64,000 nt of DNA from Erinaceus europaeus (Eukaryota > Chordata > Mammalia > Eulipotyphla > Erinaceidae), in NCBI RefSeq assembly GCF_950295315.1, contig NC_080164.1:59800003-59864002 (forward strand), in the 5' to 3' direction. The position numbers and the translations under genes are program-made. Below are positions 34,013-46,664 of the stretch, in pieces (the stretch's first letter is position 1; every line of letters starts with the position of its first letter). The notes under the pieces were generated by a model, which saw only the letters and a program-made list of their open reading frames with translations, ran no database searches and was not told the DNA's origin.

Positions 34013-35535
34013 CTTCTCTTGGGAGCTATATCTAAAGGTGGTGCATTCTAGGAATTTTTAAATCAAATATGCAAAGAAACTACCCAAGTATCCTGCACTA
34101 TAGAAAATATTGAATTTCCCGACCCTTCAGCATTCATCAGATATCTTTTTCACTGGACTTACAATAATACCTTCCAGGAGTGAAACAGAAGATAAGCAAA
34201 CAACTTGTCTTCCAAATTCTGAACTTATAAATCCAGGTTTTGCACCAGAGAGCAAACGCTGAAGGTGCAGTTCCTAGGCAAAATAAAGTAGGTCAGGACT
34301 CAGCCATTACCATAAGATGCATTTTCTATTTATATCTTCCTTGACAAAAGAATCCCAAAGCAGGCTTTTTGGAAAACCATGGCTGGGTGGGAAGGTCCTG
34401 AATTACTGCTGAAGGGCCAGCTCTAATCAGCTGTTGACCAGGCAGCAGAATTCACCCTACAAGCACTGATACAGAGCTTGTTAATTGACAGAAGAACCTA
34501 GTGAGAAGTCTCAGCACAGCTCACTGAGACTTCACCTTAAACTATCCTGTTTATAGTGGGAGTTTCAAGAGTCCTAAAAATGTCCTGCCTGGAAGAACTG
34601 GTACCTGAGGGTAACATAGATGGGTACAGAGTATCTTATGGTTAGAAAAGTCAGGGAACAGGTTCTTAAGAATCTTTAGCTCTCCTCTGAACTCAAAGTT
34701 ACTATTCACCTATCTGGACTACTGGGACAGGGCAGGTCCCAAGCTTTGACCATTACTCACAAAGGTCATTCTACCTCCAGAGGAACCCAAGTACTGAAAT
34801 TGAATTTGGGCTCATTATCTTTTACTACAGAATGCCAAACACTGACACACAAGCCTCTGAAGGGCAGTAGGAAAGGCTTTTAATTATCATTTTGATGCAA
34901 TAGGCAGATGCCCCTTTGTTTTACTGAATACTTATACAGGTGTAAGGAAGGGATGAAAAACCAGGTGGTGAGGTCTACGGCAAACAAGAAATTGGCCTGA
35001 GGTCATCAGGCCATCCAACCTTCTGGATAATGTTTTCTTGGATGGAGATACGTTTTCCCCTAAAACAATATTGTAATGAGTCTGAAGCTGTGCTGCTTGC
35101 TCTGAATACAAAGCAGGAACAGTGTTGGAGAAGGCAAGTTTCTGATCTTTGTCCTTTCTTTGCAGTTTTAATTTTAGTACTTCAGCTGTTCCTAGCAAAA
35201 AACATTTTTTTGTGGACAGCTAACTGGTGGTTAATTATCTTTTGTTTAACCTAATTTATCCAGTTTAGGTCACCTTGTCCCTCTAGACCTGTGTCAGGGA
35301 ACCCTTTCCCTTTGGAGTCATTATTTCAGTGTCATCAGCGTGGAAGGGAGAGAAGACAATGAGTCCCAGAGGCCAGGCTTAGCCAACTGCTCTGGGTCAC
35401 TGTCCTGTCAGGATGGAAATTTCTGTAAGGCAAAAGTTAAATCTTACCACTGCACCCAGCATGTCAGCACTTAGCACACTTAAAATGGCAAATGCAAGCT
35501 AATACATAAATGTTTTAAGTGTTTCATTGCTTTTA
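34013..35535. other. Low-copy sequence, no gene supported
   Basis: An 88-codon minus frame (34,932-35,198) has ordinary composition but no recognisable domain, splice context or conservation evidence. Weak internal similarity to 32.8 kb is noted there. Confidence 0.45.
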
Positions 35536-35539
35536 CCTT

Positions 35540-36222
35540 TAATCTTTTTTCATTTAATTTTATAGGGGGAGGGTTAATGGTTTACAGTATAGGTGTTGAG
35601 ACAGGAGTACAGTTTCACTAAAGAAGAGGTCCAAAGGGCCAAAAGGCATATGAAAAAGTACTCAGGCCAGGCAGTGGCACACTTGGTTGAGAGTACATGT
35701 TATCATGTGTGAAGGCTTAGGTTCAAATCTCTGGGTGCAAACTTCATAAACTGTGAAAAATATTGCATATGTCTTCCTTTCACTTTCTCTTACTGATTAT
35801 CAGGAAATATGTGTGAAACACAACAATGTGTTTATGTGTTAAACTTTATCTCTGTGAGAGTGTCACATACTTTAAACAACCTTAACAAACAATTTATGCA
35901 GAGATTGTGGGGGTTACAGCAACCCTTCTGCACTGCTGGTGGGGATGTAAGTTGGTTCAACCCTAATGGAAGGTGGTCTGGAGAACTCTCAGAATGCTAG
36001 ATATGGATGTACCCAATGATCTGACAATTCCTTCCCTGGACATATATTCAAAAGAAACAAACTACCTGTCTGAAGAGAGATCTGTGTACACCTAACAGTG
36101 GCACAGTTTTGACATAGCCCAATCTTGGAAGGAACTCACTTGTCCAGTGAAAGATGAGTAGCTAAGAAAATTGTGGTATATATACACAATGGAATCTTAC
36201 TCAGTTTCACAGTCCTTTAGAG
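35540..36222. mobile_element. LINE-1 3'-end pieces (minus, then plus) with class B SINE
   Basis: 35,540-35,640 is an L1 3'-end complement. 35,663-35,800 is a class B SINE on plus ('caggccaggcagtggcacac'). 35,870-36,222 is an L1 3' region on plus ('ctgcactgctggtggggatg', 'tatatacacaatggaatctt'). Confidence 0.7.
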
Positions 36223-36223
36223 G

Positions 36224-36530
36224 TTTTTTTTTTTTTTTTAAATTAGCTTTTTCTGAAGTACTTCATTAGCTCTTGAGAAGCATTCACCATTTTGGCATCC
36301 ACAGATATCTTGGCTGTCCCTGTGGCCCCTTCTGCCCCAAACCACCAGCTATAATCCATAACTTTGTCTATAGTGTGACTTGTCCTGGTACTCATCCATA
36401 TACTCCCATGAATAGTAAATATAAGCATGCACATTTCCTGTCTACTGTCTACCATCCCAAATTCTCATGGTGCTTGTCCCATGGATTAGCAGCATCAATA
36501 TGGAACAGGAAAAAAAATAAACAATCTTTT
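36224..36530 (-). other. Possible retroposed fragment with poly(A) tail, unidentified
   Basis: A run of about 15 T (36,225-36,239) would be a poly(A) tail on minus. Upstream on minus is a 70-codon frame (36,243-36,455) ending close to the tail, with C-terminal residues SQELMKYFRKS. I cannot name a parent gene and see no TSD. It could equally be an old LINE piece. Confidence 0.3.
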
Positions 36531-37195
36531 TTTAGAAACTTAACTAGTATTATTAATTCATTTAACATTTAATGCTAAGCACCTGTGTTACACAGTACCA
36601 TGGTACATGCAGAAATAGCTTCTGAAAAATAAAAAAAAAAAAAAGTCAAATCCAAACCAAAATCCTGTAGAGCCTTACCAGAATTCTTAAAAGAGAAATG
36701 AGAAGTTATAGTTAATTCCCCCCCCCCCAATAGATGCTGCTTCTCTTAAAACTCTTCAAGCTGTCCTAACCAAGAACAGAAGGACACTGACCCTAAACAT
36801 GGTGGTCAGCTACAAGGGTTAGTGGGGATGAACTGTCACAGAGAAGGAAACAGGGTATGTTATTTATTTTCATTTATCTACCCAGAGAGTAATTTCTGAA
36901 ACATAGCAAAATGGTTAAAAAGATCTCAATTTAGCTCGACAATATAAATTGACTTGTAGAGAAATAGCTGCATTATGTGAAATGCACAAGATTTTCTAAA
37001 TTCTTATACTGCGGCAATGTGTAGTGTGCTTATGTTTGTCTTAGTAATATTTTGGATTTCAGGCCCTGAGCAAAAAAAATCACCACAAAATCAGAATCGT
37101 AACTATTAACATAATTATAACAAAGCTAATATCATGTGGTTATAATATTAGAAAACATGAACTCTGTTCAGATGTTTGTGTTTTATAATATTTGT
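36531..37195. other. Unique AT-rich sequence, no gene seen
   Basis: Nothing recognisable beyond a C run at 36,719-36,729. Confidence 0.5.
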
Positions 37196-37405
37196 GGGGG
37201 CCAGGTGGTGGCACACCTGGCTGAACGCCCATATTACAATGCGCCAGGACCCGGGTTTGAGCCCCTGGTCCCCACCTGCAGGGGGAAAGCTTCATGAGTA
37301 GTGAAGCAGGGCTGCAGGTGTCTCTCTGTCTCTCTTCCTCTCTATCATCCCTTTCCTCTTGAGTTCTGGCTGTCTCTATACAATAAATAAAGATAATTAC
37401 AAAAA
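37196..37405 (+). mobile_element. tRNA-SINE class B, well preserved
   Basis: 'ggggccaggtggtggcacac', B-box-like 'gggtttgagcccc', 'cacctgcagggggaaagctt', pyrimidine segment and 'aataaataaag'. Confidence 0.9.
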
Positions 37406-38147
37406 ATTGTGGAACATTAAAAGAGGAAATAAAGCACACACACCTAGGTAGACTTTTGCACTTCGTTTGTAGTTTACATTTCTATGAATGCTAACTTTAC
37501 TGTTTATTAAAATTTAAATACATATACAAATTTAAGAGTTTTTTTGGGAAAAAAAGACTTCATGATGGTTTCCAATAGAGGGCAAATAAGTTCAGTTATG
37601 TTTTCTTTACACATGAAATGTAAATATATAAAAAAATTTTCAGGTCATATTTATCTCTATGTTAAAAACTCATGGCAATTGTATAATCTAACTATGGGTT
37701 AGAGATTAGAGTTTACCTTCTGACTTTGGTAGAATACCCCATGGTCCCTGAAGAAACTAATTTTCCCAGGAGCATAAATAAATAAATAAATAAAACTAGT
37801 TTCTGGAAATACCACTGAGTGGTCTAAATCAGCTTTCTTTAAATCAAATTAGCAGGAATGGATTCATCTGAGTCATGCATTAGCATTGAACCATTAATTG
37901 ATCCATTATACACAATTTCCCTTAACTTTAAATTTTTTCCATATACCTTTCATTTACTGGAAATAGCTAGGTGTTTCCTGTTAGCTCCTGCTGTGTTTTG
38001 TTCTGTTTGCAGAGGAAAAGCAATTAAGAGCTAGAAAACACTTTACTTATAGCATCTGCAACTACATCTGGGCACGTCTGGGTTTTTTGGTTTGTAGCAG
38101 TACTAACTGTAAAACAGATCCAAAGGAATATGATAAAAAGGTTACTT
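37406..38147. other. Unique AT-rich sequence, no gene seen
   Basis: Pre-insertion target region of the LINE-1. Nothing else is supported. Confidence 0.5.
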
Positions 38148-38660
38148 AACACTGGGTCTTTTTTTTCTTTTTTTTTTTATCTTTTATTTATTTATTTATT
38201 TAAAATTTCTTTACTGGTGAATTAATGTTTTACATTTGACAGTAAATACAATAGTTTGTACATGCATAGTATTTACCAGTTTTCCATATAACAATACAAC
38301 CTCCACTAGGTCCTCTGTCATCCTTTTTGGACCTGTATTCTCCCCCGCCCCCAACCCCAGATTCTTTTACTTTGGTGCAATATGCCAATTCAGGTTCAGG
38401 TTCATCATGTATTTTCTCTTCTGATCTTGTTATTTCACCTTCTGCCAGACAGTGAGATCATCCCATATTCAACCTTCTATTTCTGACTTTTTCAAGGTCC
38501 ATCTAAGATAAGCTGAAAACAGTGAAGTCACTATTTTTAATAACTGTTCTGTTCCTTTAATAACTGTTCCATTGTGTAGATATACAACAACTTGCTCAGC
38601 CACTCATCTATTGTTGGACAACTGGGTTGTTTCCAGGTTTTGGCTATTACAAATTGTGCT

Positions 38661-39092
38661 GCTTCTCCTTCTCCTTCTCCTCCTCCTCCTCCTCCTCCTC
38701 CTCCTCCTCCTCCTCTTCCTCCTTCTCCTTCTTCTTCTTCCTCTTCTTTTTTTCTTTTTGCCTCCAGGGTTACTGCTGGGGCTCAGTGCCTGCACTATGA
38801 AAACACTGCTCATGGAGGCCATTCTCCCCCTTTTTGTTGCCCTTGTCGTTGTAGCCTTGTTGTAGTTATTATTGTTATTGTTGATGTCACTTGTTGTTGG
38901 ATAGGACAGAGAGAAATGGAAAGAGGAGGCAAAGACAGAGGGGGGAGAGAAAGATAGACACCTGCACACCAGCCACTCCCCTGCAGGTGGGGAGCCAGGG
39001 GCTCAAACCCGGATCTTTACAAAGGTCCTTACACTTTGCACCATATGTGCTAAACCCGCTTCGCTATCATCTGAGCCCCCCCCCCCCCGCCC
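38661..39092 (-). mobile_element. tRNA-SINE class A, long variant, inside LINE-1
   Basis: Flanked by 'caaattgtgct' at 38,650-38,660 and 39,093-39,103. The left 100 bases are (CTT/CTC)n, best explained as an expanded tail. Then come the long-variant extension (38,760-38,820), the body, and a C run at 39,077-39,088 at the head end. Confidence 0.85.
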
Positions 39093-39586
39093 CAAATTGT
39101 GCTTCTAAGAACATATGCATACAAAGATCTTTTTGGATGGGTGTGTTGGGTTCCTTCACATAGCATATATCTCCAGGAGAGGAATTGCAGGATCATAGGG
39201 TAGGTCCATTTCTAGCCTTCTGAGAGTTCTCCAGACTGTTCTCCACAGAGGTTGGACCAATTTACATTCTCACAAGCAGTGCAGGAGGTTTCCTTTGATC
39301 CCACAACCTTTCCAACATTTGCTGCTGCTACCTTTTCTGATGTATGACATTCTCACTAGAATGAATTGGTATTTCATTGTTGTCTTTATTTGCATTTCTC
39401 TGACAACCAAAGAGTTGGAGCATTTTTTTCATGTGTTTCTCAGCCCTTTGGATCTCTTTTATGGTGAATATTCTGTCCATGTCATCTCCCCATTTTGGAT
39501 GGGGTCATTTGTTTTCTTGTTGTTGAGTTTGGCAAGCTCTTTATATATTTTGGTTATTAGCCTCTTGTCTGACATGGCATGTAAAG

Positions 39587-40066
39587 CAATTACAGAAGCC
39601 AGACCTTCTACCTTCTACAACCCTCAACGACCCTGGGTCCATGCTCCCAGAGGGATAGAGAATGGGAAAGCTACCATGGGAGGTGGTGGGTTATGGGGAT
39701 TGGGTGGTGGGAATTGTGTGGAGTTGTACCCCTCCTACCTTATGCTTTTGTTCACTAATCCTTTCTTAAATAAAAAAAAAAAAAAGAAACTACAAAGTAG
39801 CAATTTAAGAATCATGACAGTGGGGAAAAGAATGCCATAGAAGTGTTATGTATGGTTTCCTGGACACTAAAATTCATCTTTATTATAATTGGTGACTGCT
39901 AAATATATTAAATTGTTTTAAAACAATGCGAGCATAATCATATGCCAAATATATATTGTTTCATAGCTCGAGTGTATTTTATATTTTATCCTAAATTGCT
40001 GTAAAATGATTCAATGCTACTTAAAAAAAACTACTTGTAAAAAATACGAATTATAAAAAAAAAAAA
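39587..40066 (+). mobile_element. Family X 3' end with second downstream poly(A)
   Basis: LINE-1 ORF2 sequence breaks at 39,586 and resumes at about 40,067. The insert starts inside family X ('caattacagaagccagacc'), reaches its G-rich 3' end and a first A run (39,771-39,785). It then continues for about 265 bases of AT-rich sequence not otherwise seen here and ends in a second A run (40,054-40,067). This is the layout of a 3' transduction. No clear TSD is visible. Confidence 0.65.
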
Positions 40067-42625
40067 ATCTTCTTCCAGTCTGTGAGGGGTCTTTTGTTTT
40101 GGGTAAGGGTTTCTTTTGCTGTGCAGAAGATTTTTAATTTGATGTAGTACCATAGGTTTATACTTGCCTTAGTCTTCTTTGTAATTGGATTTGTTTCATT
40201 GAAGATGTCTTTAAAATTTATGTGGAAAAGAGTTCTGCTAATATTTTCCTCTAAGTATCTGATAGTTTCTGGTCTAACATCTAAGTTCTTGATCCACTTG
40301 GAATTTACTTTTGTATTTGGTGAAATATAGTGGTTCAGTTTCATTTTTCTGCACGGTTTCAACCCAATGTTTCCAACATCACTTGTTGAAGAGACTCTGC
40401 TTTCCCCATTTAATAGTCTGAGCCCCTTTGCCAAATATTATATGTCCATAGGTGTGGGGGCTTACTTCAGGGCTCTCAATTCTATTTCACTGGTCAGTGT
40501 GACTATTAATGTTCCAGTACCAAGCAGTTTTGATGACAATGGCCCTATAATACAATTTAAGATCTGGGAATGTGATGCCTCCAGTTCTGTTCTTTCTTCT
40601 CAAGATTGTTTTAGCAATTCTAAGTCTTTTCTGGTTCCAAGTAAACATTTGTAACATTTGTTCTATTCTCCTAAAAAATGTGGTTGGGACCTTGATGGGG
40701 ATAGCATTAAATTTGTATATGGATCCGGGTAGTATATTCATTTTGATGATGTTAATTCTTCCAACTCAAGAACATGGAATATCTTTTAACTTCTTTGTGT
40801 CTTTTTCTATGTCCTTGAGTAGTGACTCATAATTTTCAGTAAACAAGTCTTTCACTTTTTTGGTTAGGTTTATTCCTAGATATTTTATTGGTTTTGTTGT
40901 TATCTTAAAAGGAATTGATTTCTGGATTTCAACTTCTTCTAACTTAGTGTTTGCATAGAGGAATGCCACTGACTTTTGAATGTTAATTTTATAGCCTGAC
41001 ACCTTACTGTATTGCCTGACGATTTCCAAAAGCTTCTTGCTGGATTCCTTAGGTTTTTCTATATATACTATCATGTCATCTGCAAATAGGGAGAGTTGAC
41101 TTCTTCTCTTCCAATCTGTATCCCTTTAATTCCTTGCTCCTGCCTGATTGCTATGGCAAGAACTTCCAACACTATGTTGAATAGTAATGGTGATAATGAG
41201 CAGCCCTGTCTAGTACCTGATCTGAGGGGAAATGCTTCCAGTTTTTCACCAGTTAGTATGATGTTGGCTATAGGTTTGCTATATATAGACTCCAATATCT
41301 TGAGGAATTTTCCATCTATCCCATTTTTTGTAGTGTTTTGGTCATAAAGGGATGTTGTATTTTGTCAAAGGCCTTCTCTGCAACTATTGATATGACCATG
41401 TGGTTTTTGGTCTTGCTTTTATTGATGTGGTGGATCACGTTGATTGATTTATATATATTAAACCAACCTTGCATCCCTGGGATAAACTCCACTTGGTCAT
41501 GATGAACAGTCTCTTAAATATACTGCTGTATCCAGCTGGCTAGAATTGTGTCCAATATTTTAGCATGTATGTTCATCAGAGATATTGGTCTGTAGTTTTC
41601 TTTTTTGGTTGTGTCTCTTTAAGATGTGCAATCAGGCTTATTTATTTGTGCTTTTTCTTGTTTCCCAATCTGTGCTTTTATGGCTATGAACTTCCCTCTC
41701 AGTACTGCCTTAGCTGTGTCCCAAATATTTTGATAGCTTGTGTCTTCATTTTCATTGAACTCTCGAAGCATTTTCATTTCTTCCTTGATTTCCGCTTTGA
41801 CCCAGTAGTTAAGTAGTGTACTGTTGAGCTTCCATGTTTTGGTACTCTTGCTAATCTTTTTTGATTATTAAGTGTTAGCTTAACTCCACTGTGGTCTGAG
41901 AAGATGCTTGGGATGATTTCAATTCTCTTGAATTTGCTGATGCTGTCTTTGTGGCCTACCTTATGGTCTATCCTTGAGAATGACCCATGTGAACTTGAGT
42001 AAAATGTGTATTCCAGTTTCTTGGGATGAATGACTCTGAAAATGTCCAATAAATCTAGTTTAAACTATCTCCTCATTTAGCTCCCTCATGTTTTTATTGA
42101 TTTTTCTGCCTGGATGATCTGTCAAGTTTAGAGAGTGCAGTGTTGAAGTCCCCTACTATGACTGTGTTGCTGTTAATATATTGATGTAGCTCTTTCAGTA
42201 GATATTGGATGTATTTAGATGGCTTCTCATTGGGTGCATAGATGTTAATAATTGTTAAGTCCTCTTGATTAACTGATCCTTTTAGCATTAAGTAATATCC
42301 ATGCATATCTTTTAAAATTTTATTTATTTTAAAGTCTATTGTGTCAGATATGAAAACAGTTGTTTCTGCCCTTTTTTGTGGGCAGTTGGCTTCTATAATA
42401 GTTTTGCATCCTTTCACTTTGAGTCTTTGTTTGTGTTCTTGAGTTAGGTAGGTTTCCTGTAGACAGCATATTGTTGAGTGTGTTTTCTGATCCATCTTCC
42501 TACTCTGTGTCTTTTAATAGTTGAATTCAGACCATTGACATTTATTGATATCAAGGATTTTAATGCCATTCTTGTAGATTTTTAGAGTTTTCTGATGTAT
42601 GGCCTATTTATGGTGGTTTGACTGT

Positions 42626-43565
42626 TTATAGGAGACCTTTCAGAACTTCTTTCAGGGCGGGCTTGGTGATAGTTGATTCTTTCAACTGTTGCTTGTCTGA
42701 GAAGTTTTTTATGCCTCCATCTAGTCTGAATGACAGTCTAGCAGGATACAGTAGTCTTGGTTGTAACCCTTTCTCATTAAGCACCCGATAGATATCTTGC
42801 CATTCTCTTCTGGCCTGTAGTGTTTGTGTGGAGAAATCTGCTGCCAATCTTCTGGGTTTTCCTCTGTAGGTGACTCTTGTTTTTCTCCTGCAACCTTCAG
42901 TATCCTTTCTTTATCCGTATTCCTTTCTATTCTAAATATGGTGTGTCTTGGTGTCTTTAAGTCTGGGTTAATTCTGTTTGGGACCCTCTGGGCTTCTTGA
43001 ACCTTTATGTCCGATGTTGTCTAGACTAGAGAAGTTCTCAGCTATTATGTCCTGAAGAATGCTTTCTTCTCCTCCCTTTATTCCTCTGGTAAGCCAGTAT
43101 TGCATATATTTTTTCTTTAGACGTCATCCCATTGGTCTCTGTTGTTTTAAGTGTCTCTTAATCTTTTGTTGAGATCTCTTACTTCTTTTTAGTTGCCTCT
43201 ACTTTGTCCTCAATCTTGCTAATTATGTCTTCAGCCTCATTTATTCTAGTCTCTCTCCCCTCCACTGTTTTCTGGAGTTCATCTATTTTGTTACCCTGTT
43301 CTGATACTGTTTTAGCTGGTTCATCTAGTTGTGTTCTTAGCTCAGCTATTTCAGCTTTCAGCTCTCTAATAACCTTGAGATAATTAGTGTTTTCTTCCAG
43401 AGTCTCATTTGTTGTTTCTGCATTTATGATGACAATTCTTTCAAACTCTTTACTCACTCCTGTGATTGTTTCCTTAACTAGTGTTTGGATGTTGACATCA
43501 TTATTTTGTGCTTCACCCTTTGGGGGGCTTTTTAGCTGGACTCTTGTCCTGGTTAATTTCTCCAA
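42626..43565 (-). pseudogene. LINE-1 ORF1 remnant
   Basis: The N-terminal part (43,179-43,565, 128 codons) has a charged leader then a long heptad-rich coiled coil (ELQKTVEGRETRINEAEDI region), as in the ORF1 trimerisation domain. The C-terminal part (42,626-42,847) carries the conserved LLYPARLSF block of the nucleic-acid-binding domain. The frame between them is broken. ORF1p is the RNA-binding chaperone of the L1 particle. Confidence 0.85.
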
Positions 43566-44362
43566 TGTTTCTTCTTGTTGGTTTAACCATTTTATATAGT
43601 ATTTTATGAGGTCCCTCTCTCAGTACTTTTCAAATTACTGGTCACTATTGTCTGGATTGACTTGTGACTAAGTATGGTAATTAAAGAGTTCACAGTTGTG
43701 TAAATTAACAGTTGTTTCAATAGTATTTTAATCCCTGATTTGGAACTCAAATCAAACTTAAAAGCCTCTTTTCTTCTTTTTTTCCTCTGTAGTCCATGGG
43801 AGCCTGAGGGCTTTTAAACTATAAGTAGGCTTCTTAGCTTAATCATTGACTCCTGACCAAGAGATAAAGTAGGGTGGGGCAGAGATAATACAGTAGTTGT
43901 GCAAAGAGACTCTCACAGTCCCACCACTAGGCCACTGATGTATAGATCTCCTGAGTTTCCTGGTTAGTTCTCTGTCCTCTGGTGTCAGCACAGGGCTTCC
44001 TCCTTGCTGCTGCAGCTTCTGTGGGCTGTATCAATGGAGACTCACAGCTGCATTTGGTGAGTCTTAGGGGAGTCATCTCCTCCCTTTAGCCATCTTTTTG
44101 TTGGTGAAACATACTGGAGGTGGTATCTCAACTGGTAAACTGCCAGACTGTTAGCAGCCACTTAATCTCTCCCTAGGCTCCTCTCTGTCTGTGAACCACA
44201 TGTATTTGCATTCACCAGTGATTTGGTGGGTTCCTGAAGTTGTTCTAGTCCTGTCTTGTTGAAGTCCCAGATGAACTCCATTGGTATCCCTAACTGAACC
44301 AAGAGAGGAGACGAGAGAAACACAGCTACTGCTGCTCCATAGCCCCCAACACTGGGTCTTTT

Positions 44363-44975
44363 CAACCAGTTATATATGCAGAACAAAGGTTAAAATAACC
44401 ATTTTAAGTGTTATTTTATTGCAATTTACTAGGCTATTGAAGATAGAGAAATTCCTTTAAATGTTTCTCTTTCCTATTTTGCCTAGAATAATATGCCTTC
44501 TAAAAGTAAATTAGAAGAAAATTAACAATTAGCTATTGCATTAGAAATTTATGCCTTACAATATAGTGACTGAGATTGTAGCATTTGATATGTTGAAATA
44601 AATCAAACCTCATGAAATAATAGCAGAAAATATTTATTTAGAGCTTACATCAGAGTCAGTTGTCATCACTTGTGTTTTGCAGAGACTTAAGTTAGTCATG
44701 GAAAGAAAGCTTTAGAGTAAAGGAGAAGTGTCCCCTGAATGAAGGTTATTCGAATGGGGAGGCTCATTATGTGATAAATGGAAGTGAAACAACCTATGTG
44801 ATTGGTTTGGTTTGGGAAGTGTATTTGGCTTTCACTATTTTGTCCTAAATTGGATATAGACAGAAGAGTGAGGAAAATATGAAAAGTTGGAGTCATTAGC
44901 CATGTCCTGATCATTATGGAATGTTTGTTGGAGATGTTGATTTCTCTGGGTTGTTTGCTCTAGAGGTGTGGGCTT
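44363..44975. other. Unique AT-rich sequence, no gene seen
   Basis: Nothing recognisable. Confidence 0.5.
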
Positions 44976-44979
44976 CACT

Positions 44980-45272
44980 TTTTTTTTTTTTTTAAGATTT
45001 TATTTATTTTCCCTTTTGTTGCCCTTGTTTTTTTTATTGTTGTTGTGGTTATTCTTGTTGATGTTATAGATGTTTTCATTGTTAGATAGGATAGAGAGAA
45101 ATGGAGAGAGGAAGGGAAGACAGAGAGGGGGAGAGAAAGGCACCTGCAGACCTGCTTCACCACCTGTGAAGCGACTCTGCTGCAGGTGGGGACTGGAACC
45201 TGGATACTTATGCCAGTGCTTATGCTTTGTGTCACATGCGCTTACCTGCTGCTCTACCACCTGACTTCCTTT
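44980..45272 (-). mobile_element. tRNA-SINE class A
   Basis: T run and (TTTA), 'cccttttgttgcccttgttt', GTT block, 'gatagagagaaatggagag', body and head complement to 'ctctaccacctgacttcc'. Confidence 0.85.
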
Positions 45273-45837
45273 GTGGCTTCACTTCGATTGTAATAATATA
45301 ATCTGTTGAATAGTTACTTATATTTTCTATGTTTATTCATTCTCAGGAATCATACAAACCTAGTTTCGCATTTGAGTGTTTCAAGAAAATGATGCAATTG
45401 GCTTCAGAATATTAGTTTCATTATTTACAAATTTAAAATTTTAATACCTCATAGGAAAACTTGAGGGAAGAATGAACATTTAAAGAATCACTACGTGCTT
45501 CAAATATAGAAATCGGTCAGTATAGGCGAAAGCTCTTGTTAAGACAGCTCTTGTTAAAGCTCTTTAATAATTCATTTTGAGTAACCTTGATGGGAGAAAG
45601 CAGGAGTATATTATCTCTAAAATATTAACAGAGTTTATGAAAAGTTGATATTTCTTTAATTATTGTGCTCCACTCAAACATGCTCATATCCCTCTTTGAA
45701 TTACTCAATTCAGGAATAAAACAACCTCTTCAGTCTTTGAGGATTTTAGTGAAACTTTTCTGTTTTTCTGATTTTATTTTACTTCTTTTGTTTCTACTAG
45801 TCTGGTCTACATTATCTCTTTTTTTCTCTCTTTTTGT
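45273..45837. other. Unique AT-rich sequence, no gene seen
   Basis: Nothing recognisable. Confidence 0.5.
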
Positions 45838-46108
45838 ATATTGCCACCAGGGTTATTTCTGAGGCTTAGTGCCAGCGCGAAGAATCCACAGCTCCCAGTG
45901 CCTATCTTTTTATTTTTTTACTTTTTTTCTTTCTATGTTATTGGATAGAACAGAAAGAAATTGAGAGAGAAGGGAGAGGTAAGAGGGAGAAAGATAGACA
46001 TCTGCAGACCTGCTTCATTACTTGTGAAGTGGGGAACCAGGGTCAGGAACCCGTGTCTTTGATCAGGTCCTTGCACTTAGTACTGTGTGCTTAACAGAGT
46101 GTGACAAA
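45838..46108 (-). mobile_element. tRNA-SINE class A, long variant, worn
   Basis: 'gccaccagggttatttctga' and 'gaagaatccacagctcccag' are the long-variant extension complement. The body and a shortened head follow. Confidence 0.75.
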
Positions 46109-46374
46109 CAAATTCTTATTTTTCTCAAACCTTCAATATTACCAAACTTTCTGTAGAAAATATTTCTCCTGAGTCTCTAATCATCTGCCAATTTAGGATT
46201 AATGGAAACTAACCCTGAAGCAGGGAAAGTTACTAGCCTTATCTAACTCCCACAATCCTTATATATTCTTTTATGACCTTCTATTATGACTTCCTCACTG
46301 ATTATATCTCTAAATAATTTCAAATAAAACATAACTTTGCTTGCATAAAACATTTAAATTTCATCATATTTGTT

Positions 46375-46470
46375 TTTTTATTTTTTATCATTTTTTATTT
46401 AACTTTTTGTTTGTGATTAATAGTAGGTTACAAGATTGTAAGATTATAGTGTATAGTTCCACACCACACC
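46375..46470 (-). mobile_element. LINE-1 3' terminal piece
   Basis: T-rich start, 'gtgattaatagtaggttaca', 'tatagttccacaccacaccc'. Confidence 0.6.
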
Positions 46471-46664
46471 CACCCATTTGACAAATATGTTTGGTCATGC
46501 ACTAGGAATCTAACCAGTTCCTCATACGTGCAAAGATTCACTCTACCACTTACCTGCATTCCTCTTCCCAAAAATTTTGTATGTAAAGAGAGAGCAGAAG
46601 CTCATTTCTCTGGTATATGCATGAATTGAATCTAGGGGCTCAGACAGTTGCCAGTGACCATTTA

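Larger units (their letters stand above)
38450..42495 (-). pseudogene. LINE-1 ORF2 remnant (endonuclease and reverse transcriptase)
   Basis: Endonuclease pieces at 42,094-42,495 show CLQETYL, NIYAPN and GDFNTALSKLD. At 41,774-42,049 SRIDHKVG and SDHSGVKL carry catalytic residues. Reverse-transcriptase pieces follow: [16 protein letters not shown] at 41,071-41,295, then after a one-base frame change [12 protein letters not shown] (41,074 leftwards). Later pieces at 40,487-40,741 and 40,051-40,434 fit the C-terminal region, with FCTAKET just before the family X insertion. Numerous stops and shifts make it non-functional. Confidence 0.9.
38163..44347 (-). mobile_element. LINE-1, near full length, decayed, 15-bp TSD
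   Basis: Flanked by the 15-bp repeat 'aacactgggtctttt' at 38,148-38,162 and 44,348-44,362. On minus: 5'UTR from 44,347, ORF1 (about 43,565-42,630), ORF2 (about 42,500-38,450, interrupted), a short 3'UTR and an A-rich tail with AATAAA repeats. About 6.2 kb including a SINE (38,661-39,092) and a family X insertion (39,587-40,066). The frames are broken many times, so it is inactive. Confidence 0.95.

Noticed and set aside
34932..35198. An 88-codon minus frame as an exon or small gene
   Set aside because: No splice context, homology or conservation evidence is available from the sequence alone.
39295..39840. A 181-codon plus-strand frame
   Set aside because: It is antisense to LINE-1 ORF2 and runs into family X sequence.
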